Shown here in pieces: positions 16,658 through 24,590 of a stretch of DNA of 64,000 nt. Every line of letters begins with the position of its first letter. The first letter of the stretch is position 1. Under the pieces are notes generated by a model. That model ran no database searches, was not told the origin of the DNA, and saw only the letters and a list, made by a program, of their open reading frames with translations. The stretch spans positions 1-64,000 of the forward strand of contig CAZMUZ010000001.1 of assembly GCA_964569315.1 (NCBI GenBank). The letters are read 5' to 3'. The DNA comes from CADEFF01 sp964569315 (GTDB lineage Bacteria > Pseudomonadota > Alphaproteobacteria > Dongiales > Dongiaceae). The position numbers and the translations under genes are program-made.

Positions 16658-18120
16658 GCGAGTTCTCCTGTCGGGGCCAGAAGCATGGCGAGCTGGGTTT
16701 CGGCCGCGGCCACCATCCGGCCCGCCGTCTCGCCCTCGGCGAGCGGCAGCAGCTCGTCGGGCCGCTGCATGGCCGCGAGATCGCGGCCGACGCGGTAGGC
16801 ACGCTGCGCTCCGGTCGAATCGCCGCGGCGCAGCAGCAGATGCCCCAGCGCCAGATACGCCGCCACCAGCGAACGATCGAGATAGAGCGTGCTGAGCAGC
16901 GAGCGCTCCGCGTCCTCGTGGCGGTCGAGCGCCATGAGCAGCATGGCGCGCGTGAAATGCAGGCTGGGGACGAGCGGGCTGGCGGCGACCAGCTTCGCGG
17001 ATTCGAGCTCGGCGCGGGCGAGCTCGCCGAGGTTCGCAAGCGCCTTCAGGCGAAGTAGCATCGTTTCGGGATCTTGTATGCGGCCCTCGGTCAGCCGCAG
17101 GACGGCGCGATGGTCGCCTGCCGCCGCGGCCTGGTCGGCAAGGGCGGCCATGTCGCGCTCCGGCGCGGGCTCGATCCGGCGCGCAACGGGCGCTGGCGCG
17201 GGCTGGGCGGCAGCGGCGACCGCCGGCCGCCTTGCCTCGACAGGCCGCGGTGCGGGCGTCGGGCCGGCGACGCTACGGGTCGCGAATCCCGCGCCGCTTG
17301 TGCGCCGATAGAAGACGCCGGCCGGGGTGACCAGGACCTCGTACGGACCGTCCTCCTGATAAACGGGGTCGGAAGCGCCGGTGATCAGCACGCCGCCTTC
17401 GGCAAGGCTTTCGATCAGCGAGCGGATTACGCGCCGGACGGTCGCGTGATCGAAGTAGATGAGGACGTTGCGGCAGAGCACGATATCCATGCCCCAGGCG
17501 CCGCTCGCAAGCGACGGGTAGCGATCGAGCGCAAGATTGAGATACTGGAAGTCGACGCGACGGCGGATTCGATCCTCGAGATGAAGCTGCGCGCCGCGCG
17601 GCCGGAAGTATCGGCGGGCGAGCCTGCCGTCGTCGCCACGCATCGACCAACTGCCGTAAAGCGCCTGGCGCGCGCGCGTGAGGGCGGGGCGCGAAATGTC
17701 GGTCGCCAGGATGCTGGCGCCCCCATCGACGGCCTCTTCCTCGAACAGGATCGCAAGCGAGTAGGCTTCCTCGCCGGAGGCACAACCGGCGCTCCAGGCG
17801 CGGATCGGATGGTCGCTGCCATGACGCTTTCGGAGCTGCGGCAGGAGCTCGGTGCGGATGTACTGGAATTGGGCGGGATCGCGGAAGAAATAGGTCTCGC
17901 CCACCGTGAGCTCGGCGACGAGCTCGTCGAGCGGCATGCGTTCGCCCTCGAGCATCCTGCGGCAGTTCTCCAGCTCCCGCGCGCCGGCCTTGGCCATGAC
18001 GCGCCGGATCTTGAGCTCGGCATCGGGATAGCGATAAGGCGAGAGGGTGAGGCCGGTACGTGCATGGATCCAGGACGCGATCTCCGCATAGGTAGGATCG
18101 GTCCAGCTTTCGGCGATCAC
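16654..18120 (-). CDS. cheR: Chemotaxis methyltransferase CheR with C-terminal TPR region
   Basis: Residues 1-270 are a CheR methyltransferase: an N-terminal helical domain, AELTVGETYFFRDPAQF, the S-adenosylmethionine-binding loop AWSAGCASGEEAYSLA, ILATDIS and VLCRNVLIYFD. An Ala/Pro-rich linker follows to about 330. The C-terminal 150 residues are helical repeats of tetratricopeptide type (FTRAMLLMALDRHEDAE, AYLALGHLLLRRGDSTGAQRAYR). CheR-TPR fusions are characteristic of WspC and related proteins. It overlaps both neighbouring cheW genes by 4 nt. Confidence 0.94.
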   Translation of the reverse strand: MIAESWTDPTYAEIASWIHARTGLTLSPYRYPDAELKIRRVMAKAGARELENCRRMLEGERMPLDELVAELTVGETYFFRDPAQFQYIRTELLPQLRKRHGSDHPIRAWSAGCASGEEAYSLAILFEEEAVDGGASILATDISRPALTRARQALYGSWSMRGDDGRLARRYFRPRGAQLHLEDRIRRRVDFQYLNLALDRYPSLASGAWGMDIVLCRNVLIYFDHATVRRVIRSLIESLAEGGVLITGASDPVYQEDGPYEVLVTPAGVFYRRTSGAGFATRSVAGPTPAPRPVEARRPAVAAAAQPAPAPVARRIEPAPERDMAALADQAAAAGDHRAVLRLTEGRIQDPETMLLRLKALANLGELARAELESAKLVAASPLVPSLHFTRAMLLMALDRHEDAERSLLSTLYLDRSLVAAYLALGHLLLRRGDSTGAQRAYRVGRDLAAMQRPDELLPLAEGETAGRMVAAAETQLAMLLAPTGELA

Positions 18121-18599
18121 GCGGCGGTCTCCGGCATCGCCGACGCGATCGTGGCCGCTTCAGCTTCGGAGAGAAAGGCGTCGAGATCCTGGATGAGGAC
18201 CAGCCCGTCCGGAAGCTTGGCGAGGCCGGCGAAGAGCCGGTCCTTCGGCGCAAAGCGGTCGGGGCGCTCGACCGCCTCCGGATCGATCGCGACGAGCGCG
18301 TTCACTCCGTCGACGCGCAAGCCCACCAGTCGGCCCCGCGTCGTGGCGATCAGAAAGTGGTCGGCGGCCGCAAGCGGCTTCGCGGCGAAGCCCAGCCGGG
18401 CGCGGATATCGAGGATGGGAACGACCGCGCCGTGATAGTCGATGGCGCCCTCGACGATGCTGGGCGCCTTGGGCAGGGGTGCAAGGGAAACGGCACGGAC
18501 GACCTGGCGCACGACGGCCGTCGGCAAGGCGTAGCGACCTTCGCCAAGGGTAAATAAGAGAATATCCACGGCCTTCCCCCGCAGAAGCCGATATTCCAT
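18117..18599 (-). CDS. cheW: CheW coupling protein, first gene of chemosensory operon
   Basis: A short CheW domain: ILLFTLGEGRYALPTAVVRQVVRAVSLAPLPKAPSIVEGAIDYHGAVVPILDIRARLGF. Length is 160 residues from ATG 18599. A GTG ten codons downstream is an alternative start with a stronger ribosome binding site (GGGGGAAG, 3 nt before it). The C-terminal part carries an acidic region (LDAFLSEAEAATI). It overlaps cheR by 4 nt. As first gene it should lie next to the operon promoter, which must fall in 18600-18720; no convincing -35/-10 pair was found there. Confidence 0.92.
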   Translation of the reverse strand: MEYRLLRGKAVDILLFTLGEGRYALPTAVVRQVVRAVSLAPLPKAPSIVEGAIDYHGAVVPILDIRARLGFAAKPLAAADHFLIATTRGRLVGLRVDGVNALVAIDPEAVERPDRFAPKDRLFAGLAKLPDGLVLIQDLDAFLSEAEAATIASAMPETAA

Positions 18600-18844
18600 T
18601 CACTTTCCCGGTGTATCAACGCATTACCGGGCAGTGCTCCAAGTCGACCGCGGCAACCTGTCTAGCAGGTCCGATTTGGCTTCAGAATAGTTAACAATGT
18701 CTTACGAGACGCGCCCGCCCGCAAAGGATTGCGGTCCCGGGCAGAGGGGACATAGGAAACTAAGCCGCTGGGGCGCCGGTTCCCGAGCCAGGGCGCGACG
18801 AGGGCCCGACGACCCCTCGGCCGGTTGCGCGCAGGCACGCGGGC

Positions 18845-18858
18845 TCGGCGATCGCCGA
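18845..18858. repeat. Perfect 14-bp palindrome TCGGCGATCGCCGA
   Basis: Perfect dyad symmetry centred on a GCGATCGC core, about 80 nt upstream of the promoter of the TcuA-like operon. It may be a protein-binding site or the remnant of a hairpin; nothing in the sequence decides between these. Confidence 0.45.
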
Positions 18859-18921
18859 CGCGTCCTTCCCGCAGGGCAAACAAGCCGGTTAGCGAAAAAA
18901 TGGCGCTGCAGGAGGAATGGT

Positions 18922-18950
18922 TTGCGTCGTCTCATGCGGTTGTATACAAT
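18922..18950 (+). promoter_or_regulatory. Promoter overlapped by GntR-type operator TTGTATACAA
   Basis: TTGCGT (18922-18927) and TACAAT (18945-18950) are separated by 17 nt, a plausible sigma70-type promoter. The perfect palindrome TTGTATACAA (18940-18949) overlaps the -10 box. This is close to the AT-rich palindromes with GTATAC cores bound by FCD-type GntR proteins. A GntR gene sits at the end of the gene set it would control (23381). Repression by that protein through this site is inferred. Confidence 0.6.
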
Positions 18951-19001
18951 CGCACATCGAAGTTGATCGGCAATCTTTGCGGTTCCGGCGAACGGCGCGG
19001 C

Positions 19002-20510
19002 ATGGGCAGGGCGAGCCAGGAAGTTATCGTGATCGGTGCCGGCAACGCCGCTTTCTGTGCCGCGCTGGCGGCGCGGGAGCGGGGCTGCCGCGTCCTCATG
19101 CTCGAGCGCGCGCCCGAGACCGAGAGCGGCGGCAACACCCGCTTCACGGCCGGCGCCATGCGTTTCGCCTATCGCGGCATCGACGACCTTCGCGCGCTCA
19201 TGCCCGATCTCACGGTGCGGGAGATCGCCGAGACCGATTTCGGCAGCTACACCACCGACCAGTTCTTCGACGACATGTTCCGGGTCACGCGCTACCGGAC
19301 CGACCCCGAGCTCTGCGAGCGTCTCGTCACGCGCTCCTTCGACACCATGCTCTGGCTGCGGAAGAAGGGCATCCGCTTCGCGCCGATCTATGGGCGCCAG
19401 GCGTTCAAGGTCGACGGCAAGTTCAAGTTCTGGGGCGGGTTGACCGTCGAGGTAACCGGCGGCGGCCCCGGCATGATCGCCCAGTTCACCGACATCGCGC
19501 GGCGCGAAGGGATCGATATCCGCTACGACAGCCGCGTCCTGTCGCTGCTCTGGGACGGAACGGCAGTCGGCGGCGTGCGAGTGAAGGGGCCGCGCGGGCT
19601 CGAGGAGATTCGCGGCGAGGCCGTGGTCCTCGCCTGCGGCGGGTTCGAAGCCAATTCGGAATGGCGCACCCGCTATCTCGGGCCCGGCTGGGAGCTCGCC
19701 AAGGTGCGGGGCACGCGCTTCAACATGGGCGACGGGATCGACATGGCGTTGAAGATCGGCGCCATGCCCTATGGCAACTGGTCCGGCTGTCACGCGGTCG
19801 GTTGGGATTATAACGCGCCGGAGTTCGGCGACCTCGCGGTCGGCGACAACTTCCAGAAGCACTCCTACCCCTTCGGCATCATCGTCAACGCCAGGGGGCG
19901 CCGCTTCGTCGACGAAGGCGCCGATTTCCGGAACTACACCTACGCGAAATATGGCCGCGCCGTGCTGGAGCAGCCCGACCAGTTCGGCTGGCAAATTTTC
20001 GACGCGAAGGTGCTGCATCTGCTGCGCGGCGAGTACCGCATCAAGCGCGTGACGAAGGTCACGGCCGATACGCTCGAGGCGCTGGCCGAAAAGCTCGAGG
20101 GCGTCGATCCGGCGGCGTTCCTGGCGGAGCTGCGCGCCTACAACGCGGCGGTTCGCACCGACGTTCCCTTCGATCCCAACGTCAAGGACGGGCGCTCGAC
20201 CGAGGGCCTCGCTGTGCCGAAGTCGAACTGGGCGAACCGCATCGACGAGCCGCCCTTCGAGGCCTACCAGATCGGCTGCGGCATCACCTTCACCTTCGGT
20301 GGTCTCCGGCTCGTGGCCGAGAGCGGGCAGGTGCGCGACACCGACCTCGCTCCCATGCCAGGGCTCTATGCCGCGGGCGAGCTGGTCGGCGGGCTGTTTT
20401 ACTTCAACTATCCGGGCGGCACCGGCCTGATGTCCGGCGCCGTGTTCGGCAAGACCGCGGGCGAGGGCGCGGCCGCCGCGCTCGCGGGCCGAAAGGTGGG
20501 CGCGGCATGA
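19002..20510 (+). CDS. FAD-dependent dehydrogenase, tricarballylate dehydrogenase (TcuA)-like
   Basis: ATG 19002 gives 502 residues beginning EVIVIGAGNAAFCAALAARERG, an FAD-binding Rossmann motif. Further TcuA-like landmarks are GGNTRFTAGAMRFAYRG, DDLRALMPDL, DFGSYTTDQFFDDM, PIYGRQAFKVDGKFKFWGGL and the C-terminal GELVGGLFYFNYPGGTGLMSGAVFGKTAG. The family oxidises tricarballylate or related carboxylates, or in other members reduces fumarate-type substrates. Neither tcuB nor tcuC is present here, so the electron acceptor is unknown. The downstream genes are aldehyde dehydrogenase (4-nt overlap), aminotransferase and GntR, suggesting the true substrate may be a nitrogenous compound. Confidence 0.85.
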   Translation: MGRASQEVIVIGAGNAAFCAALAARERGCRVLMLERAPETESGGNTRFTAGAMRFAYRGIDDLRALMPDLTVREIAETDFGSYTTDQFFDDMFRVTRYRTDPELCERLVTRSFDTMLWLRKKGIRFAPIYGRQAFKVDGKFKFWGGLTVEVTGGGPGMIAQFTDIARREGIDIRYDSRVLSLLWDGTAVGGVRVKGPRGLEEIRGEAVVLACGGFEANSEWRTRYLGPGWELAKVRGTRFNMGDGIDMALKIGAMPYGNWSGCHAVGWDYNAPEFGDLAVGDNFQKHSYPFGIIVNARGRRFVDEGADFRNYTYAKYGRAVLEQPDQFGWQIFDAKVLHLLRGEYRIKRVTKVTADTLEALAEKLEGVDPAAFLAELRAYNAAVRTDVPFDPNVKDGRSTEGLAVPKSNWANRIDEPPFEAYQIGCGITFTFGGLRLVAESGQVRDTDLAPMPGLYAAGELVGGLFYFNYPGGTGLMSGAVFGKTAGEGAAAALAGRKVGAA

Positions 20511-22000
20511 CGCCGGGGGCGCCGATCCCTTCCCCGACGACGCGCCGGGCGCTCGAGGCCGCCGGCGTGCCGCCGCTCCGGCTGCCGCTGTTGACCTCGC
20601 TCGTCGATGGCAAGGCCGTGGCGGGCGAGGTCGAGTTCGAGGTGCGGGAGAAGTTCACCCGGGAACCCGTCGCGCGCCTCTCCGAAGCCTCGCGCGCCCA
20701 GGTCACCGAGGCGGTCAGGGTCGCGCAACGCGCCTTCGAGAAGGGCGCGCCGCCGCCCCATGAGCGCGCAAAGATCCTGCGCCGCGTCGGCGCGCTGCTG
20801 GATCGGGACCGCTCGCGCTTCGTCGAAATCATCGTCGCCGAGACGGGCTTCACCCAGGCCGACGCCGCCATGGAGGTCGACCGCTCGATCGTGACCCTGC
20901 AGCTCTCGGCGGAGGAGGCCACACGGCTTGCGGGCGAGATGGTGCCGTTCGGCGCCTCGCCCGGCCAGCAGGATCGCATCGGCTTCACGTTGCGCGTGCC
21001 GGTCGGCATCGTCTGCGCGATCACGCCTTTCAACTCGCCCCTCAATACGGTGCTCCACAAGATCGCCCCGGCGCTTGCCGCCGGCAACGCGGTGCTCCTC
21101 AAGCCCTCGAACCTCACGCCGCTAACCTCGGCGCTGCTTTGCGAGCTTTTTCTCGAGGCGGGATTGCCGCCGGCTCTTCTGGGTTTGCTCCAGGGCGGCG
21201 GCGATACGGTCGGCTGCCATCTGCTCGAGGAACCGGCGATCGCCTTCTATGCCTTCACCGGCTCGACGCGCGTCGGCAGGATCGTGCAGCAGGCGGCGGG
21301 CTTGCGCCGGACACAGCTCGAGCTCGGCAGTATCGCCAGCACCATCGTTTGCGCCGATGCCGACCTCGATCGCGCCGCGGCGAAGATCGCGAACGCCGCC
21401 TTTCGCAAGGCCGGGCAGGTCTGCACGTCGGTGCAGCGCCTCTATGCCGAGCGCCAGGTGGCCGAGGAAGTCGCGGCGCGGGTCGTCGCCGAGGCGCGCA
21501 GGATGCCGGCCGGAAATCCCTGGAAGCCGGAGACGCGGATCGGGCCGATGATCACGGAGGCCGCGGCGGAACGCGCCGCCGCCTGGGTCGCCGAAGCGAC
21601 CGGAAGCCAGGCCCGTCTCCTCACGGGCGGCAATCGCGCCGGCGCGGTGATGGAGCCGACGCTGCTCGGCGGGCTGCGCTCCGGCATGCGGGTGCTCGAT
21701 CAGGAAATCTTCGCGCCGGTGCTCTCGGTTCTGCCCTTCGACGAGCTTTCCGAAGCGGTGGCGGGCGCCAACGACACGCCCTACGGCCTTTCCGCCGGCA
21801 TTTTCACCCGCGACATCAACGCCGCCATGCGGGCCGCGGAAGCGCTTCGCTTCGGCGCGGTCCATATCAACGAGGCGTCGAGCGCGCGGGGCGACGCCAT
21901 GCCGTTCGGCGGCGTCAAGGAAAGCGGCTTCGGCCGCGAGGGCCCGCATTACGCCATCCGCGAGGTGACCGAAGAACGCCTCGTCACCATCAACCCCTGA
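20507..22000 (+). CDS. NAD(P)-dependent aldehyde dehydrogenase
   Basis: This 497-residue protein is of the aldehyde dehydrogenase superfamily. It shows ITPFNSPLNTVLHKIAPALAAGNAVLLKPS (cofactor loop), FTGSTRVGR, the general base in LELGS and the catalytic Cys in AGQVCTSVQRLY. EIFAPVLSVLPFD and PFGGVKESGFGREGPHYAI are the usual late motifs. The resemblance is to members acting on semialdehydes and glyceraldehyde-type substrates; the exact substrate is not determinable. The ATG overlaps the flavoprotein stop by 4 nt. With the following class III aminotransferase it could form an amine-to-aldehyde-to-acid route. Confidence 0.9.
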   Translation: MTPGAPIPSPTTRRALEAAGVPPLRLPLLTSLVDGKAVAGEVEFEVREKFTREPVARLSEASRAQVTEAVRVAQRAFEKGAPPPHERAKILRRVGALLDRDRSRFVEIIVAETGFTQADAAMEVDRSIVTLQLSAEEATRLAGEMVPFGASPGQQDRIGFTLRVPVGIVCAITPFNSPLNTVLHKIAPALAAGNAVLLKPSNLTPLTSALLCELFLEAGLPPALLGLLQGGGDTVGCHLLEEPAIAFYAFTGSTRVGRIVQQAAGLRRTQLELGSIASTIVCADADLDRAAAKIANAAFRKAGQVCTSVQRLYAERQVAEEVAARVVAEARRMPAGNPWKPETRIGPMITEAAAERAAAWVAEATGSQARLLTGGNRAGAVMEPTLLGGLRSGMRVLDQEIFAPVLSVLPFDELSEAVAGANDTPYGLSAGIFTRDINAAMRAAEALRFGAVHINEASSARGDAMPFGGVKESGFGREGPHYAIREVTEERLVTINP

Positions 22001-22026
22001 CCGACGCGCTTGCGAGAGGATCGCCG

Positions 22027-23346
22027 ATGACCAGCCAGGCGACGCGAAACATCTCCGAGGTCGAAGAACTGTTCGACTACATGGTGCCGAACGCGAACTC
22101 GACGCCGGTCGTGGTCAAGGGCGCGGGCACCGAAGTGTGGGATGCAGAGGGCACCCGCTTCCTCGATCTCGAGGCGGGGCCGGGCGTGGTTTCGGTCGGC
22201 CATTGCCATCCGCGCATCGTGGACGCGATCAAGAAGCAGGCCGAGCAGCTTCTGCAAAGTCCCGGCCGATTCCACAGCCCCCTCACCCTGAAGCTCGCCA
22301 GGCGCATCGCGGCGCTGCTGCAGGACCGGTTGAGGCGGGTCTTTTTCGCCAATAGCGGCGCCGAAGCGAATGACGGCGCCATCAAGATCTCGCTGAAGCA
22401 TGCGATGGCGACCGGCAAGCGCGGCTTCGGCATTTTCGCGCTCGAGCATTCCTTCCACGGCCGGCTGTCGCTCGCCCTGTCGCTGACCGGCATGGCGGCG
22501 CGCAAAAAGGGCTTCGGCCCTTATGCCTCGTTCCCGGGGGTCGTCCACATCTCGGCGCCCTATTGCTATCGCTGCCCGCTGGGGTTGGAACCCTCGAGCT
22601 GCGGCACGCGCTGCGCCACCGAGATCGAGGAGGCGATGAAGACGAAGGTGCCCGGCGAAGCCGCCATCATGATCGCCGAGCCTATCCTCGGCGTCGGCGG
22701 CATCATCGTGCCGCCGGCAGATTACTGGCCGAAGGTGCAGGAGATCCTTCGCCGCCACAACATCATCCTGATCCATGACGAGGTGTTCACGGGGTTCGGC
22801 CGAACCGGAAAACTGTTCGGCCACCAGCATTGGGACGTGCAGCCCGACGTCGTCACCTTCGCCAAGGCGATCGGCGGCGGCCTCCCGCTCGGCGGCTTCA
22901 TCGCCACCGACAAGCTCGCCAGCACCTTCGAGGATGGCGACCATTTCACGACCTTCGGCGCCAACAACCAGGTGGGCATCGCCGCCGGCCATGCCGTGCT
23001 CGACGTGATCGCCGACGAGAATCTGCCGGAGCGCGCCGAGACCATCGGAAATCTCCTCATGGAGGGCTTCCGCAAGGCGATGAAGCGCTTCGACTTCATC
23101 GGCGATGTGCGCGGCCTCGGGCTGATGATCGGGGTGGAGCTGGTCGAGGACCGCGCAAGCCGCAAGCCGGCGTCGGCGCTGGCGAAGCGCATCCAGGCCG
23201 AGATGCGCGACCGCGGCGTGATCATCGGGCTCACCGGCAACTATGGCTGCGTGCTCCGGATCACCCCGCCGCTCGTCATGACCGAAGCGCAGGCGGAGGA
23301 GGTACTTGCCCTCTTCACCGACATCTGCGCGAAGGTCGCGCGATGA
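22027..23346 (+). CDS. Class III PLP-dependent aminotransferase
   Basis: ATG 22027 (preceded by GAGAGGA) gives 439 residues. Landmarks are ANSGAEANDGAIK (phosphate binding), SFHGR, a Cys-containing insert PYCYRCPLGLEPSSCGTRC, IAEPILGVGG, Asp251 in IHDEVFTGFGRTG and the Schiff-base Lys280 in TFAKAIGGGLPLGG. Class III enzymes transfer amino groups from omega-amines or beta/gamma-amino acids. The Cys-containing insert is seen in AGXT2-like members. It follows the aldehyde dehydrogenase by 26 nt and would supply that enzyme with an aldehyde. Confidence 0.91.
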   Translation: MTSQATRNISEVEELFDYMVPNANSTPVVVKGAGTEVWDAEGTRFLDLEAGPGVVSVGHCHPRIVDAIKKQAEQLLQSPGRFHSPLTLKLARRIAALLQDRLRRVFFANSGAEANDGAIKISLKHAMATGKRGFGIFALEHSFHGRLSLALSLTGMAARKKGFGPYASFPGVVHISAPYCYRCPLGLEPSSCGTRCATEIEEAMKTKVPGEAAIMIAEPILGVGGIIVPPADYWPKVQEILRRHNIILIHDEVFTGFGRTGKLFGHQHWDVQPDVVTFAKAIGGGLPLGGFIATDKLASTFEDGDHFTTFGANNQVGIAAGHAVLDVIADENLPERAETIGNLLMEGFRKAMKRFDFIGDVRGLGLMIGVELVEDRASRKPASALAKRIQAEMRDRGVIIGLTGNYGCVLRITPPLVMTEAQAEEVLALFTDICAKVAR

Positions 23347-23380
23347 AGCGCCGAGCGGGAGCGGTATAGGAGCGCAAGCG

Positions 23381-24106
23381 ATGTCGGTACAGCGCGTCAG
23401 ACGGAAGGAAGCGTTGGCGATACGGGATCCGTGGAAGGGTCGCGGGGAAGACCATGCCGAGTCGGAGGATCCGTTCCGCGACGCCTCGCGCGCGGATTAT
23501 GTCTATCGGCAGATGCGCCAGGCGATCCGCGACGGCCATTTCCGGCAGGGCGACCGGGTTCGGGAAGAGGATGTCGCGCGCACGCTGGGGGTGAGCCGGA
23601 CGCCGGTGCGCGAGGCTCTGCGGCAGCTGCAGAGTCACGGACTCCTCGACGTCGCGGCGGGGCGCGGTCTCGGAGTCGTCGCGCTCGACCGGCCGCAGGT
23701 GCTGGAGCTTTATACGATGCGCGCGCTGCTCGAAGGGGCGGCGGCGAGGCTCGCGGCGCAGCACGCGACGCCGGCGGAGGTCGCCTATATGCGTCACCTA
23801 CTCGAGGAATTCCGCAGGACCAGGGATGCGACGCGCCATGCCGCCATCAACCGCGCCTTGCACGACGCGATCTGCGATGCCGCCCATAACCGCTACATGA
23901 TGCAGTCGCTGCAGCAGCTCGGCGACGCGCTCGCGCTGCTCCAGGGCACGACCTTCTCGGTCAAGGGCCGGCCGGCCACCGCCGATATCGAGCACAGGGC
24001 GATCGTCGACGCGATCGCGATTGGCGATCCGGATGCCGCCGAAGTCGCCGCGCGCACCCATATCCGCAACGCCCAGTCGCTCCGCATGCAGATGCTGCCG
24101 CTCTAG
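23381..24106 (+). CDS. GntR family transcriptional regulator, FCD subfamily
   Basis: The protein has 241 residues from ATG 23381 (AGGAG 9 nt upstream). After a 35-residue polar extension, a winged helix (DYVYRQMRQAIRDGHFRQGD, VSRTPVREALRQLQSHGLL) is followed by an FCD domain. That domain has the histidines of NRALHDAICDAAHN, DIEHRAIVDAI and AARTHIRNAQS, the normal set of metal ligands. It is encoded 34 nt after the aminotransferase and 70 nt before ridA. It is the natural candidate to bind TTGTATACAA at 18940-18949 and control the flavoprotein-aldehyde dehydrogenase-aminotransferase genes. Confidence 0.9.
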   Translation: MSVQRVRRKEALAIRDPWKGRGEDHAESEDPFRDASRADYVYRQMRQAIRDGHFRQGDRVREEDVARTLGVSRTPVREALRQLQSHGLLDVAAGRGLGVVALDRPQVLELYTMRALLEGAAARLAAQHATPAEVAYMRHLLEEFRRTRDATRHAAINRALHDAICDAAHNRYMMQSLQQLGDALALLQGTTFSVKGRPATADIEHRAIVDAIAIGDPDAAEVAARTHIRNAQSLRMQMLPL

Positions 24107-24176
24107 TTCCAGTCCCGTCAGGGGGAAATCGCGGCCGGCTCGTCGGGGCCGGCCGTCAATCGCAAGGGAGACATCC

Positions 24177-24587
24177 ATGAAGAAAGAAATCATCCGGTCG
24201 CCGAAGATCGGCGGCTCCTATTCCAAGACGACGGTCCATGGCACCAAGGCCGGCGGCTTCGTCTTCGTCACCGGTCAGATCGGCAACAAGCCGGGTACGG
24301 CGCCGGCCAGCACGCCGCACGAGATCGTCGAGCTCGGTTCGATCGAGGAACAGACCGTGCAGGTCATGGAGAACGTCAAGGCGATCCTCGAACAGGCCGG
24401 TACCACGCTCGACAATGTGGTGAAGCGCAACGTCTACATCACCAACAATGCCGAGTATCCGAAGATCTACGAGGTCCTGGAGCGCTATTTCCCGAGCCCC
24501 GTCGCCAGCACCGGCGTCATCACGGGGCTCGTGCCGCCGAGCGCCCGCGTCGAGATCGACGTGATCGCGATCGTGCCCGAGAAATAG
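24177..24587 (+). CDS. ridA: RidA family enamine/imine deaminase
   Basis: ATG 24177 (AGGGAG ribosome binding site) gives 136 residues of the YjgF/YER057c/UK114 fold: GGFVFVTGQIGNKPGT, TVQVMENVKAILEQAGTTLDNVVKRNVYITN, PARVEID-like PSARVEIDVIAIVP. The Arg of the C-terminal SARVEID is the usual substrate-binding residue. RidA proteins hydrolyse reactive 2-aminoacrylate and similar imines released by PLP enzymes. The position after a PLP aminotransferase and a flavoprotein fits removal of an imine intermediate. It is followed 3 nt later by an amidase reading frame. Confidence 0.9.
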   Translation: MKKEIIRSPKIGGSYSKTTVHGTKAGGFVFVTGQIGNKPGTAPASTPHEIVELGSIEEQTVQVMENVKAILEQAGTTLDNVVKRNVYITNNAEYPKIYEVLERYFPSPVASTGVITGLVPPSARVEIDVIAIVPEK

Positions 24588-24590
24588 CCT

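Larger units (their letters stand above)
18600..19001. other. Divergent intergenic region between cheW and TcuA-like gene
   Basis: These 402 bases hold no convincing gene. Visible elements are an inverted repeat ACCTG-N5-CAGGT (18656-18670) near the cheW side, a perfect 14-bp palindrome at 18845-18858, and the palindrome TTGTATACAA at 18940-18949 inside a promoter-like sequence facing the TcuA-like gene. The central part is GC-rich, while the stretches 18670-18710 and 18890-18960 are more AT-rich, as expected for promoter segments. Confidence 0.6.

Noticed and set aside
9108..18599. A complete Wsp c-di-GMP system
   Set aside because: No GGDEF or EAL domain occurs anywhere in the operon; the output protein is a histidine kinase.
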